Origin: M3007 sp044226205
GTDB taxonomy: Bacteria; Bacteroidota; Bacteroidia; Chitinophagales; Saprospiraceae
Length of the DNA stretch: 64,000 bases
Assembly: GCA_044226205.1 (NCBI GenBank)
Contig: JBGAHL010000003.1
Coordinates: 186,001-250,000 of the forward strand
Reading direction: 5' to 3'
The position numbers and the translations under genes were made by a program. Positions 26,065 to 35,345 of this stretch are shown here, in pieces (position 1 is the stretch's first letter; each line of letters starts with the position of its first letter). Below the pieces are notes generated by a model. It ran no database searches. It had not been told where the DNA came from and was given only the letters and a program-made list of their open reading frames with translations.

Positions 26065-29000
26065 TTAATGCAGCACGAAAGGAATCATCCGGCTGCCTTC
26101 TTCGCTGCGCACATTCAGCCAGTAGGCCCCGGCTGGCAGGTCTTTCATTTTTTCAGAAAAACTGTTTTCCCCTGCGGGCAAGGATACGTCGTTCAGCAGT
26201 TGTCTGACGGTTCGGCCCGTAGCATCGCAGAGCGAAGCGTTGACACGCATGTCGCGCGGCAGGGTAATCCGCCAGTTCAGGTATTCACCGACCGGATTGG
26301 GAGCAATAATGATGGCCAGATCGGAAGGCGAGGAGTCTTGTTCTGCCTCCCTGTAAATAGCGCGCCGCACTACCCGTGTGGTGGTTTCATTGGTCAAAAC
26401 CGCTTCGTTAAAGTCGAAATAAATAGCGGCCCGGTTGCGCAGGGTATCGCCCAGCCGGACGCCGTTGCGCGCCTTGATGCTGAAGAATACGAAACCGTGC
26501 GATTCAGGCTCGTTGCGATTGCTGTCGGGCAACATGATGTTGTCGAAGCGCCAGGAAGCAACCCCGGGATCGCTCATGACCAGGCGGTAGGGATGGCTGG
26601 CCGACAGGGTTTTGAGCGTCGACCAGTCGAGCATGGCCGACAAGGTATCCACCACCACAACGCGGAATGCCGTGTCGGTGCCCGTGTTCTGGAAACGGAT
26701 CAGATAGCGCAATTCGCGGTCCGAAAGCGGCATTTCCCCGGTCGGGCTGCTGGTGTAGGCCGTTTTGTCGTTGGGGTCATAGCTGTTGGTCACCACCACT
26801 GGCCAGGTATAGGCATTGTTGATCGGCGCAACATCCTGCGGGATGCCGCTGAGTCCCGCGCTGAGGTAGAACGTCTGACCTGTCAGGCCGGGGTCGGGAG
26901 GCATGGTCAGGCTTACTTTGAAGGTCAGGTCGGAATAGGTCGACATAGCAGGCAAGGTGTAACTCACGACGCCCGCCGACTGGCTGTTGGGCGCGGGCAT
27001 GGCGCTGGTAAAACTGAACGGCCCTTCGGGGTAAGTCAGATTGAGCACAGTCCCGGCCGGTATCGGCACGGTGCCGACATTGGACACTTTTATGGTCAAA
27101 TAAGTGGTCAAACCAGGCCGGGCGCCGGTGCCGACCAGGGTGACAGCCAGATCCTGAACCGTAGCATTGGGTTTGAAGCCCAGGGTGAACTGGCTTTGGT
27201 TGCCGGCCGTGATGCTCAGGTTGGGCGGGGTGAAACAGATGGCGTCGTGGTAAAGTGGCGTGGCATACTGCATCGTGTAGTTCCCGGAGGGAAGAATCCG
27301 ATTGATATGGCCGGTAAGGTCAGAGTTGGCGGTATAGTTGCCGGGCTGGAACACAAAGACCTCGTTGGTGCGGGATGGTTCGAGATTTTGAAAACAGTTG
27401 CCGTTGAGGTCGTAAAACACCAGTCCTGAAGCCGTACCTGCTGTCGTGCTGACCTGGTTCAACTGATCCAGCAAGGGTTGCAAAGGCGTGCTCAGGCCGG
27501 GGTCGAGGTAGCTGACGCCGGGCATGCCGCGTCTGCCGGAGTACAAATTGCCGTTCAGGATGCCGTAGTTCGAACAAAAGCGCCAGGGACCTTCGTAAAA
27601 ATAGATCCAGTTGAGGCCGCTATTGGCCGAAATAAAGGTGCCCTGGGCGCCGGAACCGATCAGCAGACTGTCGAATCGGACGAAACTGCTGGCAAAGATC
27701 TGGGTGCCGAAATTTTGCAGGTCGAACATCTCGGCGAAGCTTTGTCCACCGTTCATACTGACGTAACCGATATAGGTACTGTTATTGATCAATAACACCT
27801 GCCCGTTGGGGAAAGCCATAACGGTGCCGCCGCTTGGGAAGCTGACGGGAATCAGGGTCGTCTGCCACTGCTGCCCGAGGTTGTGGGTGTAGTACACCTT
27901 CTGGTTATAAAAATAGTAAATGGAATCGCCTTTCGACGCGATACTAAGGAAGTTCTCGGCGTCGGGAATCGTGTTCCAGCTATCGCCAAAATCATCGCTG
28001 TATTGCAGCCCGACAGCCGGGTAGCCAACCCCCAGCGGATGCAGGCCGAGCAGCAACCTTTGGTTGTCCGTGCCAGGGTAGAGCGCCGGCCGGTCGGTGC
28101 CTTGCCAGACGACCTGCCAGGAAGCGCCGTTGTCGTCGGAGCGCAACACTTTTCGGTGATCGGGTTTGTAATAATCGAACTGGATAAGGAACAAATGACC
28201 CTCCATCTCGGTCATATCATAATAGAGATAGTCCTCTTCGTCGAGCCCTGCGGGGTCGCGGTACAGCTGCCAGTTTTGCCCGTCTGTAGAGCGGAAAATC
28301 ACATCGCTGAATATCCACAGCCCACCGTTGAGTTGTTTCAGGGATCCACCTTGTACAGGAAAACCGCCCGTGGCGATGTCCCAGCTCAGGCCGCCGTCCG
28401 TCGATTCGAGCGGGGTTTTGTAAAACCAGAACAAGCGGTTGCCGTCGGCGTAAAAATTTGCATCATTGGGGTAATAGATGTTGTTGTCGGTAGGAATGTA
28501 CATGGGGATGTACCCCGCATCGGTCAGATCGAGCGGGTTGCTCAGGGGCGCGCGGTAAAAGTGGCCGCCGTGGTTAAAATACCAGTAGCCGTTGAGCACA
28601 TTGGCGGCGCTGAGCGGAAACGGCAATTGTACCTGATTCGTAAAGCCCAGGCCATTGGTGCTTGAAACCACCTGCCCCCTGGCATTGCAGAAGTACAAAG
28701 CGTTGCCCGAAGTCGAACAATGCAGGAGCGTGGCCCCCGATCCGTTAGCCCAGGCGTTGTCGTAGGCATTGAAAAAATAGTAGGTCTCGCTTTGAAAAAT
28801 GACCTGATCGCTCATGGCAAAATAATCGCCATTGGCGCCGCAAATCTTGTGGATTTTGCCCCAGTTCGGGACGATATATTCCCAGTTCTGACCGTCGTCG
28901 TTCGATACGAACAAACGCGAATTGTCGAACGGATCGAGGGTGTAATAGAAAAACAGTTGACCGTTGGCCTCATCGAGGCCTCCAATCGTGAAAGCGTTAT

Positions 29001-29439
29001 CCGCGAAATCGCTGTTTTGCTGCACAAACAGCACTTCCTCGACCGTATTGCCGCCGTCGGTGGAGCGAAAACCCCGAATTTCCTGCCTCCAGTCGCTGGG
29101 TGAATTTAACTTGGTTTTATAGGTAAAAAATATCAGGCTGTTAGCCGTTGCGTGCAGCTCTTCAAAACTGAATTCAGTGGTTTCATTCGGGAAGAGGTCC
29201 AGTTTGGTCCAGTTGGCGCCGTCGTCGTCGCTGCGCCACAGGCGACCCGCGCTGCTGTTGGGTTCAATAAAAATGGCGAACAGGCTATTTCCTTGCCGGA
29301 CCATCTCCTTTGGCGCGATGGGCACGCCGTCGTTCGACTGGATGGCGTTGAGGGGGACCTGGGTGAACTGGGCCGACTGGGCCGCGAGAATCTGGGCAAA
29401 AATTGCCCAAAGCAGAATAGAAATCAGGTGTTGTTTCAT
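26065..29439 (-). CDS. Secreted Asp-box repeat protein with DUF11-like module and T9SS sorting domain
   Basis: The protein has 1124 residues with a signal peptide (MKQHLISILLWAIFAQILAAQ). Asp-box propeller units are spread over the first 660 residues (LWRSDDDGANWT, RLFVSNDDGQNWE, FRSTDGQNWQ, VLRSDDNGASWQ, QYSDDFGDSWN). Next comes a short repeat-linker (GLVFYDLNGNCFQNLEPSRTNEV). Then come DUF11-like modules (YLTIKVSNVGTVPIPAGTVL) and the module YDPNDKTAYTSSPTGEMPLS ... RYLIRFQNTGTDTAFRVVVV common in T9SS cargo. The sorting domain is at the C-terminus (IAPNPVGEYLNWRITL ... GAYWLNVRSEEGSRMIPFVLH). Its layout is the same as the product of 20024-23230, so the two are probably paralogues. It is surface exposed; the ligand is unknown. 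Confidence 0.84.
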   Translation of the reverse strand: MKQHLISILLWAIFAQILAAQSAQFTQVPLNAIQSNDGVPIAPKEMVRQGNSLFAIFIEPNSSAGRLWRSDDDGANWTKLDLFPNETTEFSFEELHATANSLIFFTYKTKLNSPSDWRQEIRGFRSTDGGNTVEEVLFVQQNSDFADNAFTIGGLDEANGQLFFYYTLDPFDNSRLFVSNDDGQNWEYIVPNWGKIHKICGANGDYFAMSDQVIFQSETYYFFNAYDNAWANGSGATLLHCSTSGNALYFCNARGQVVSSTNGLGFTNQVQLPFPLSAANVLNGYWYFNHGGHFYRAPLSNPLDLTDAGYIPMYIPTDNNIYYPNDANFYADGNRLFWFYKTPLESTDGGLSWDIATGGFPVQGGSLKQLNGGLWIFSDVIFRSTDGQNWQLYRDPAGLDEEDYLYYDMTEMEGHLFLIQFDYYKPDHRKVLRSDDNGASWQVVWQGTDRPALYPGTDNQRLLLGLHPLGVGYPAVGLQYSDDFGDSWNTIPDAENFLSIASKGDSIYYFYNQKVYYTHNLGQQWQTTLIPVSFPSGGTVMAFPNGQVLLINNSTYIGYVSMNGGQSFAEMFDLQNFGTQIFASSFVRFDSLLIGSGAQGTFISANSGLNWIYFYEGPWRFCSNYGILNGNLYSGRRGMPGVSYLDPGLSTPLQPLLDQLNQVSTTAGTASGLVFYDLNGNCFQNLEPSRTNEVFVFQPGNYTANSDLTGHINRILPSGNYTMQYATPLYHDAICFTPPNLSITAGNQSQFTLGFKPNATVQDLAVTLVGTGARPGLTTYLTIKVSNVGTVPIPAGTVLNLTYPEGPFSFTSAMPAPNSQSAGVVSYTLPAMSTYSDLTFKVSLTMPPDPGLTGQTFYLSAGLSGIPQDVAPINNAYTWPVVVTNSYDPNDKTAYTSSPTGEMPLSDRELRYLIRFQNTGTDTAFRVVVVDTLSAMLDWSTLKTLSASHPYRLVMSDPGVASWRFDNIMLPDSNRNEPESHGFVFFSIKARNGVRLGDTLRNRAAIYFDFNEAVLTNETTTRVVRRAIYREAEQDSSPSDLAIIIAPNPVGEYLNWRITLPRDMRVNASLCDATGRTVRQLLNDVSLPAGENSFSEKMKDLPAGAYWLNVRSEEGSRMIPFVLH

Positions 29440-29581
29440 GGTCGAAACTGTTTAATGAACGTACCAAATTCGTGGTTCTCCACTTTTCGCCGCTAAAAAA
29501 ACTACGAAAAATGTACAAATCGGTATTCAGACCATAAAACACTGCTAATTGCTGCCTGAGTGGCAAAAATTAAAGTACAGC

Positions 29582-30043
29582 TCAGGAGCCTAGCGTGATC
29601 GTGTAGGAATAGGTGGGAGCCGATACTTGTTCGGCAGGCGTTTGATCCGCCGCGGGTGTCACAACAACATAATTGTACTGAACGGCCTGCGCCTGTGGCT
29701 GCGGTTGAGGCTGCGCCACGACGGGTTTTTTAAACTGAATCCGTGCTTTTTTGTGAAAAACAACGCGCACCCCCCTGTTTTTCCCCACATCAAATTTCAA
29801 CAGGCGGACCACCCGGCAGGCTTCTTCGTCAAATTCATGTCCAAGGCTGTGGATGACCCGGGTATCGACCACGCGTCCGCGGTTATCGATATCATATTCC
29901 ACCAGCACGATACCTTCCACCCCGCTTTCAAGCGCCGACTTGGGGTAGCGCAAATTTTGATAAATAAACTCCGTCAGAGCCTTGTCGCCACCGGCGTACT
30001 GCGGCTGTTGAAGGAAATCCTTGGATTTTTTAGATTTTTCCAT
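29582..30043 (-). CDS. Anchorless TonB C-terminal domain protein
   Basis: The 153-residue protein contains a TonB-C fold: YPKSALESGVEGIVLVEYDI, then DNRGRVVDTRVIHSLGHEFDEEACRVVR. This matches the YP-xAxxxGxxGxVxV pattern of energy-transducing TonB proteins of Bacteroidota. Unlike a working TonB it has no N-terminal membrane anchor and no signal peptide (it starts MEKSKKSKDFLQQPQYAGGD). A Pro/Gln-rich tail (PQPQPQAQAVQY) follows the domain rather than preceding it. It may be a cytoplasmic or misplaced derivative. The start at 30043 is the only good ATG. An AT-rich region with palindromic repeats lies upstream. Confidence 0.75.
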   Translation of the reverse strand: MEKSKKSKDFLQQPQYAGGDKALTEFIYQNLRYPKSALESGVEGIVLVEYDIDNRGRVVDTRVIHSLGHEFDEEACRVVRLLKFDVGKNRGVRVVFHKKARIQFKKPVVAQPQPQPQAQAVQYNYVVVTPAADQTPAEQVSAPTYSYTITLGS

Positions 30044-30210
30044 GCGGCAAAAATAATCTCCTTTGGAGATGCGCCAGGGTTGTTTTTGCAGATCAGGTAG
30101 GTGAGCAGGGTGAGTACTAACATGACGGGGTTATTTTTTAAAATTCAGGGTAAAAAGTCGTGGACGCACTGGCAGAAACTGTGCCAGTTCAGTTTTTGTT
30201 AAAAAAACAG

Positions 30211-30383
30211 GTAAAAACTTAGGAAGGGGCAGCGCCCCGTGATATTTGTAGTCTTTTAGTATCAAATTCCAACCAGGAGGGGCAGCGCCCCGAGACATCT
30301 TTCGGGGCGCTGCCCCTCCTGACCTGTTTTCTCCACCATTTGCTTCAAATCTTTCGGGGCGCTGCCCCTACCTAAGTTTTTAC
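30211..30383. repeat. Nested palindromes with four GGGGCAGCGCCCC cores
   Basis: An outer pair (30211-30239 and 30355-30383, GTAAAAACTTAGG then AGGGGCAGCGCCCCG) encloses an inner pair (about 30274-30292 and 30302-30321). Each arm contains the self-complementary core GGGGCAGCGCCCC or its near copy. The 430-base region between the TonB-like gene and the anti-sigma gene holds nothing else that I can recognise. Any short frame read through it is made of repeat. Confidence 0.85.
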
Positions 30384-30474
30384 AAAAACAGGCAGGTAAT
30401 AAGAGCGTACCCGGGCATCTTGCGAATGTCCGGGTACACCATATCAATTGACAATCAGCGTATTGCCGGTGTGG

Positions 30475-30996
30475 TCAGACGGTCAGTTGTTGGATGGCCT
30501 GCCGCTGGTGGAGGTATTTGTCCAGCAACATCAGCAGCCCGATTGCGGCGCCCATGAGCGAGGCAAACTGTACGGCCGACTGGCTGAACAACTGCGTGAT
30601 CTGACTGACGTCGGGCAATTGTATTTCGTTGACGGGCAGTGCGGCGCTGCTCAATCCGGACAGCACGATGGTCATCAGCGGAACGAGGATCAGCAATCCG
30701 AATGCGCCGGCCACGGCATACACGATCCAGTCGCGTTTTTTCGGTGCGGCCTGCGCCCGTTCCTGCACCTGTTCGGCGGCCCAGGCGGCCATCACGCGGT
30801 CGGCAAACCCTCTGTCGGGCTGCTCGAGCGGCAGATCAGCCCATGCGCGTTTTTCAGCCAGCAAGGCGTCGAGGCGTTCCTGCCATTCCGGGTGCTGACG
30901 AATGTAGGCTTCCACGAGCGTCTTTTCTTCGCCGGAGAGCAGGCCGTCGGCGTAATCCCACAGCCGTTCGTCGTTGAGTATTGAGTTATTATTCAT
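30475..30996 (-). CDS. Putative membrane anti-sigma factor
   Basis: The protein has 173 residues. The N-terminal cytoplasmic part (LNDERLWDYADGLLSGEEKT, then LVEAYIRQHPEWQERLDALL) follows the ADGxLsxxExxxVExxL-xxxPxxxxxL pattern of short anti-sigma domains in Bacteroidota, without the zinc-binding HxxxCxxC of classical ZAS proteins. A transmembrane helix follows (WIVYAVAGAFGLLILVPLMTIVLSG), and a second hydrophobic stretch lies near the end (FASLMGAAIGLLMLL). It is encoded 18 bases downstream of an ECF sigma factor on the same strand, the usual order for a sigma/anti-sigma pair. The assignment rests on this position and the N-terminal pattern. Confidence 0.72.
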   Translation of the reverse strand: MNNNSILNDERLWDYADGLLSGEEKTLVEAYIRQHPEWQERLDALLAEKRAWADLPLEQPDRGFADRVMAAWAAEQVQERAQAAPKKRDWIVYAVAGAFGLLILVPLMTIVLSGLSSAALPVNEIQLPDVSQITQLFSQSAVQFASLMGAAIGLLMLLDKYLHQRQAIQQLTV

Positions 30997-31014
30997 GGCG
31001 GTTTTGATTTCAGG

Positions 31015-31587
31015 TTAAAAGAGCTCGGCAGCGAATTTTTCTTCCATGATGGTCTTTAAACGTTGACGGGCCCGACTTAGTTTGGTCTTGGCGTTCGTCA
31101 TGGTAAGATCCATGATCTGCGTGATTTCTTCGAGGCTTTGTTCGTAAAGGTAAAAAAGGGTGATGATGCCCGCGTCATCCGGCGATAACATGCTGATTGC
31201 GCGCTGGATCACGGCGCTGCGCTCGCCTTTTTCAAGGGCAAATGCCGCGTCGTGGCTGCCTTCATCCTTGATTTTTACGGGGCGGTCTTCATCGTCGAGC
31301 GAACGGATATCGGGGTTTTGCTTGCGCAGATGGTTGAGGGCGGTCGAGAAGATGATTTTGTACAGCCAGGTCGAAAATTTGGCGTCGCCCCGAAAATCCG
31401 GCAGATATCGAAACGCGCGCAAAAAACTGTCCTGTGCTACTTCGTAGGCATCTTCCCGGTTTTTGACAAAACGCAGCGCCAGTGTGAACGCGTACTGTTC
31501 GTAGCGTTTGACCAGCATGGCGAAGGCGCTTTGGCGGCCCGCCCGGGCTTGTTCGATCAGAATTTCGTCACTAATGATTGCGGCCAT
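31015..31587 (-). CDS. ECF-type RNA polymerase sigma factor
   Basis: The protein has 190 residues, normal for a group IV (ECF) sigma factor. Region 2 reads AFAMLVKRYEQYAFTLALRF, then REDAYEVAQDSFLRAFRYLP (the DAxEVxQDxFLRAF core), with the -10 recognition helix FSTWLYKIIFSTALNHLRKQ. Region 4 reads LSPDDAGIITLFYLYEQSLE, then EITQIMDLTMTNAKTKLSRARQRLK, where the helix-turn-helix contacts the -35 element. The next gene downstream is its probable anti-sigma factor. The target regulon cannot be read from the sequence. Confidence 0.93.
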   Translation of the reverse strand: MAAIISDEILIEQARAGRQSAFAMLVKRYEQYAFTLALRFVKNREDAYEVAQDSFLRAFRYLPDFRGDAKFSTWLYKIIFSTALNHLRKQNPDIRSLDDEDRPVKIKDEGSHDAAFALEKGERSAVIQRAISMLSPDDAGIITLFYLYEQSLEEITQIMDLTMTNAKTKLSRARQRLKTIMEEKFAAELF

Positions 31588-31722
31588 TCCGAATGGCTTT
31601 GGGAGGTTTAGTGATTACTTGACAGCCGGCAGGTCGATGAGGTTACAGGGAGCGCAAATTTTCTTACGAAATTATGTCGCTGACTTAAAACTTCTGGGTC
31701 TGTGATTCGGGAAAATTTGACC

Positions 31723-32412
31723 TCAACCTATAATTTTCAACAAGCGGCCTGCCAGCATCGCCGTATCCACTTGTTCAAATACGTGTTTGGTCGCCGGAAG
31801 TGTCTCGAACATCCCGTCGGGCAGCCATTCGGCCACTTGCCGCGACTCCGTTTCGGTCACCATCTGATCCAGTTCACCCCGCATGATCACCACGGGCGCT
31901 TCTATTTTCCCAAAATCTGCCTGTGTCAGGGCCGCACCATGACCGAGGCCGTGCAGCAGCCCCGCTGTGGCGTCCAGCAGGGCTTTCCAGTCCGTCGGCG
32001 CGTGGCGTTCCGCGAGTGCGGCGGCGAATTGCGGCACTTTGGCCTCGATTTTTGCCGGATCGAGCATGGCGATCTCTTTGGCTGCCGATTCGGGTGTCCA
32101 GTCGAATTTTGTGCCCAGCGTAACGACTCCCCGCACCCTGTCGGGGTGCAGCAGCGCAAATTGCAAGGCGGCGTACCCGCCCATGCTGTACCCGAAAATA
32201 TCGGCTTCGTCCCACTCCTCCCGATCCAGAAAATCCAGAACGGCTTGCGCAAACAAAGGCATCGAGAGCGGCTCCCGAAGCGGCAGACCGCCGTGCCCGG
32301 GCAAGTTGAGGGCCCAGATGGAGCGGTCTTCGGGCAAAAGCGGCATCAGGGCCTCGAATTGTTCGGCGCTGCCCAGGGCGCCGTGCAGCAGGAGGAGTGG
32401 GGGAGGGGTCAT
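31723..32412 (-). CDS. Alpha/beta-hydrolase fold protein
   Basis: The 229-residue protein shows a complete catalytic triad layout. The oxyanion-side motif is LLLLHGALGSAEQF, the nucleophile elbow is GYSMGGYAA (Ser76), the acid is in GELDQMV and the His is in PATKHVFEQV near the C-terminus. The size and the NLPGHG motif fit the MenH/BioH-like group of small soluble esterases, but the substrate is not evident. The start codon overlaps the stop of the upstream amidase gene by four bases, so the two are translated from one mRNA. There is no signal peptide, so it is cytoplasmic. Confidence 0.85.
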   Translation of the reverse strand: MTPPPLLLLHGALGSAEQFEALMPLLPEDRSIWALNLPGHGGLPLREPLSMPLFAQAVLDFLDREEWDEADIFGYSMGGYAALQFALLHPDRVRGVVTLGTKFDWTPESAAKEIAMLDPAKIEAKVPQFAAALAERHAPTDWKALLDATAGLLHGLGHGAALTQADFGKIEAPVVIMRGELDQMVTETESRQVAEWLPDGMFETLPATKHVFEQVDTAMLAGRLLKIIG

Positions 32413-33398
32413 GGCTGGAAAGTTTTCAGGTATTTTTTCGATACCCAGCGTTCGTCGGGGCCGATGCGGGCCCAGGTGCCCTGTTCGGCGTGAATGAACA
32501 ACTCTTCCCCGAGTGCGTAGGCGCCGACGACGGTAAAATTCGTGCCCGGTCCGGAGCGGACATTGAGCGCTTCAGTATCGATCACCTGGGCCCGCTGGAT
32601 ATCCTTGACATAGTTTTTCGACACCCATTCCTCTCTGTTTTTGGCAATTTTATACCAGCTGCCGCTCACTTTGTAAATGCGGAGCACGTTGCCCAGCGTC
32701 GTTGCGCCGACTTTTGCGAATTGCGTCCCCGGGCCTTTGCGGATATTGAGCGAATCGGCCGTCACGTAGCCGAATTTGAGCATGCCCGTGAGTTGTTGGC
32801 CAAAATTGCCGCCCATGGCCTGGACGACCAGCGGCAGGAAGTTGTTTTTGGCAGATTTGACGGTGTTGCCGCCAAAAAAATTGGTGCCCGGACAGGTTTT
32901 AACCACCCCGCTCTCGCCGTCGGTGCGCGCGCCCGTGTTGAGGTCGAACCAGTGGTGGTACACGATTCGATTGACGTCGGCGGGTATGCCGAACCGTTTG
33001 GCCAAAGCCGCGGAGACGCGCACGATGGTTTCCCGCTGGGCGTTGGTCATGGCGTCCTTGCCGTCGTCGAAGTTGCCGAGATTTTCGAGGCAAATGGCTT
33101 CGCCGTTGCGGCCTTTGATGCCGGCCGGCGATAGTTCCATGCTGCGGCCAGTGCCAATTTTCCCGTCGGGGAAAGTGGTGAAATGTTGCCCGATATCAGC
33201 CCAGCCGTTGAATTGCACGTGGTAGTTTTTCATGCCGGTGAGCAGGGAAAAATGATTGCTGCCGGTAAAATTGCCATAGCTGGGGGCAAAGGTGTGGTGC
33301 TCCTGCAAGGTCAGCACCGTCCGCGTCACCTGAAGGTTCGCGATCCATTGTTCAAATTCGTCGAGGCTGAAAAGGGTAAAGCCGTTTTTGGATTCCAT
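32409..33398 (-). CDS. N-acetylmuramoyl-L-alanine amidase (Amidase_2/PGRP fold) with two SH3-like domains
   Basis: The protein has 329 residues. The N-terminal catalytic domain (about 20-190) has zinc-ligand candidates in LQEHHTFAP and IVYHHWFD and a Cys in KTCPGTNFFGGN. Conserved framework runs HVQFNGWADIGQHFTTFPDG, as expected of peptidoglycan amidases of the T7-lysozyme/PGRP type. Two bacterial SH3 modules follow (ADSLNIRKGPGTQFAKVG and TEALNVRSGPGTNFTVVG), usually cell-wall binding. No signal peptide is visible, so it may be cytoplasmic or exported by another route. That is unusual for a wall hydrolase and recalls phage-derived or recycling enzymes. It is coupled to the downstream hydrolase by a four-base overlap. 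Confidence 0.82.
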   Translation of the reverse strand: MESKNGFTLFSLDEFEQWIANLQVTRTVLTLQEHHTFAPSYGNFTGSNHFSLLTGMKNYHVQFNGWADIGQHFTTFPDGKIGTGRSMELSPAGIKGRNGEAICLENLGNFDDGKDAMTNAQRETIVRVSAALAKRFGIPADVNRIVYHHWFDLNTGARTDGESGVVKTCPGTNFFGGNTVKSAKNNFLPLVVQAMGGNFGQQLTGMLKFGYVTADSLNIRKGPGTQFAKVGATTLGNVLRIYKVSGSWYKIAKNREEWVSKNYVKDIQRAQVIDTEALNVRSGPGTNFTVVGAYALGEELFIHAEQGTWARIGPDERWVSKKYLKTFQP

Positions 33399-33527
33399 GT
33401 TTAGAAGGCGGGTTAAAACTTGGTGCGAAGTTTGGAAAAAACGGTAAATAGCCGGGAAGTATTTCCAATGCCCGAAAACAGGGTGCGCTGGATTATTTAT
33501 TTTTTAAAATTATCCATAAAAACGGAC

Positions 33528-35186
33528 ATGACGACCCACCTCGCCCATCTGGTAGACCTTCACAACCGCCGCATATTTCCTGCAAAAATCGATGTTGAAA
33601 ATGGCCGCATCGCGCGTATCGAGGAAGTGGAGGCCGCGCCCTCGGATGCGGGCTACATCCTGCCCGGATTCGTCGATGCGCATGTGCATATTGAAAGCAG
33701 CATGTTGCCGCCTTCCGAATTTGCGCGCCTTGCGGTGGTTCACGGCACAGTGGCCACAGTGTCCGACCCACACGAGATCGCGAATGTGCTCGGCACGGCG
33801 GGGGTGGAATTCATGCTCGATGATGCGCGCCGGGTGCCTTTCAAATTTTGCTTTGGCGCACCATCGTGCGTGCCGGCAACGGGTTTTGAAACCGCTGGCG
33901 CCGTCCTCGACGCGGATGCCGTGACTGCGCTGCTTGAAAAGCCGGAAATCGGCTACCTCTCCGAAATGATGAATTTTCCGGGCGTGCTGCACGGCGACCC
34001 GCAGGTGTTGGCTAAAATCGAGGCTGCGCGCCGGCTGGGCAAACCCGTGGACGGGCACGCGCCGGGGTTGCGCGGCGAGGAGGCAAGGCGCTATTTTGCC
34101 GCCGGGATCAGCACCGACCACGAGTGTTTTACCTACGAAGAAGGGCTGGACAAGGCCCGCCTGGGCGTCAAAATCCTGATCCGCGAAGGCAGCGCCGCCC
34201 GCAACTTTGAAGCCTTGTGGCCTTTGCTGACGGAATTCCCCGACCGCGTGATGTTTTGCAGCGACGACAAACACCCCGACGACCTGCTGAATGGCCACAT
34301 CAACCTGCTGGTTGCCAGGGCCATTGACAAAGGTTGCGAGTTGTTCGACGTGCTGCGCGCAGCGTGCCTCCATCCGGTGGAACACTACCGCCTGCCTGCG
34401 GGATTGCTCCGTCCGGGCGACCCCGCCGATTTTATCCGGGTGCGCGACCTGCGGAGCTTCGAAGTACTGGAAACCTGGATCGACGGCCGCCAGGTGGCTG
34501 TCGAGGGGCGCAGTTTGTTGCCGTACCTCCCCGTGGAAACGCCGAATCAGTTTAAAGCCGAGTCGCGATTGTCCGCTGATTTTCAATTAACTGCAAAACA
34601 CGACACCGGAATTGTCCGCCTGATTCAGGTACGCGACGGAGAAATCGTCACCGATGCTGCCGAGGCGAGGGCTCATATTCAGGACGGGCATTTGTTGCCC
34701 TGGACTTCCGCCGACGTGCTCAAAATCATTGTGTTGAACCGTTATGCCGAACGGGCGCCCGTCGCTGTGGGTTTTGTCCGTGGTTTCGGGCTGCATCGCG
34801 GGGCCCTGGCGTCCAGTGTGGCGCATGACTCGCACAATATTGTGGCGGTGGGTACCGACGATAGCGCGATCTGCGCGGCCGTCAATGCCATCATCGGGTC
34901 GAGGGGCGGGGTGTCGGCCACCGACGGCGCCGGGCAGACCCGCGTGCTGCCGCTTCCCATTGCCGGGCTGATGAGTGATCAGGATGGCTACTCGCTGGCC
35001 CGCGACTATGCTTCGCTCGATGCCTGGACCAAATCGGAACTCGGGTGCCGGCTCCGCGCGCCGTTCATGACCCTGTCTTTTCTGGCATTGCCGGTTATTC
35101 CAGCGCTAAAAATGACCGATCTGGGCTTGTTCGACGTGTCCAAATTCAGTTTTACCGAGGTGGAAACAGGGGGTAGTGAGCAATGA
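33528..35186 (+). CDS. ade: Adenine deaminase
   Basis: The protein has 552 residues. It converts adenine to hypoxanthine and ammonia in purine salvage. The metal-binding motif PGFVDAHVHIESSML (His52 and His54) and the downstream motifs VVHGTVATVSDPHEIANVLG, VDGHAPG, GISTDHEC and FCSDDKHPDDL are hallmarks of the amidohydrolase-superfamily Ade enzymes. The C-terminal module VAVGTDDSAICAAVNAIIGS, then GGVSATDG, is also typical. The ATG at 33528 (MTTHLAHLVDLHNRRIFPAK) was preferred; the open frame extends to 33420 but the added sequence is not family-like. It is transcribed away from the amidase gene. Confidence 0.93.
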   Translation: MTTHLAHLVDLHNRRIFPAKIDVENGRIARIEEVEAAPSDAGYILPGFVDAHVHIESSMLPPSEFARLAVVHGTVATVSDPHEIANVLGTAGVEFMLDDARRVPFKFCFGAPSCVPATGFETAGAVLDADAVTALLEKPEIGYLSEMMNFPGVLHGDPQVLAKIEAARRLGKPVDGHAPGLRGEEARRYFAAGISTDHECFTYEEGLDKARLGVKILIREGSAARNFEALWPLLTEFPDRVMFCSDDKHPDDLLNGHINLLVARAIDKGCELFDVLRAACLHPVEHYRLPAGLLRPGDPADFIRVRDLRSFEVLETWIDGRQVAVEGRSLLPYLPVETPNQFKAESRLSADFQLTAKHDTGIVRLIQVRDGEIVTDAAEARAHIQDGHLLPWTSADVLKIIVLNRYAERAPVAVGFVRGFGLHRGALASSVAHDSHNIVAVGTDDSAICAAVNAIIGSRGGVSATDGAGQTRVLPLPIAGLMSDQDGYSLARDYASLDAWTKSELGCRLRAPFMTLSFLALPVIPALKMTDLGLFDVSKFSFTEVETGGSEQ

Positions 35187-35206
35187 GATACTTTAAACAG
35201 GTACAT

Positions 35207-35321
35207 ATTTTCACCGCCAAGACGCGGAGACGCGGAAGGGGCGAGAATCCTTAGCGTCTCTGCGTCTTGGCGGTGAAAATGTCGCGACCCCTTCGCGTCT
35301 CCGCGTCTTTGCGGTGAAAAT
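35207..35321. repeat. REP-like repeats (TTTTCACCGCCAAGACGCGG), one direct and two inverted copies
   Basis: A unit at 35207-35241 is followed by reverse-complement copies at 35251-35280 and 35287-35321, all built on TTTTCACCGCNAAGACGCNGAGACGC. It lies between the convergent adenine deaminase and CsgG-like genes, where it can form strong alternative hairpins and probably limits read-through. Confidence 0.85.
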
Positions 35322-35345
35322 GGCGCGCTGGAAATTGCTTGTTTC

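Noticed and set aside
30262..30447. 61-residue minus-strand frame between the TonB-like and anti-sigma genes
   Set aside because: Consists of the GGGGCAGCGCCCC repeats.
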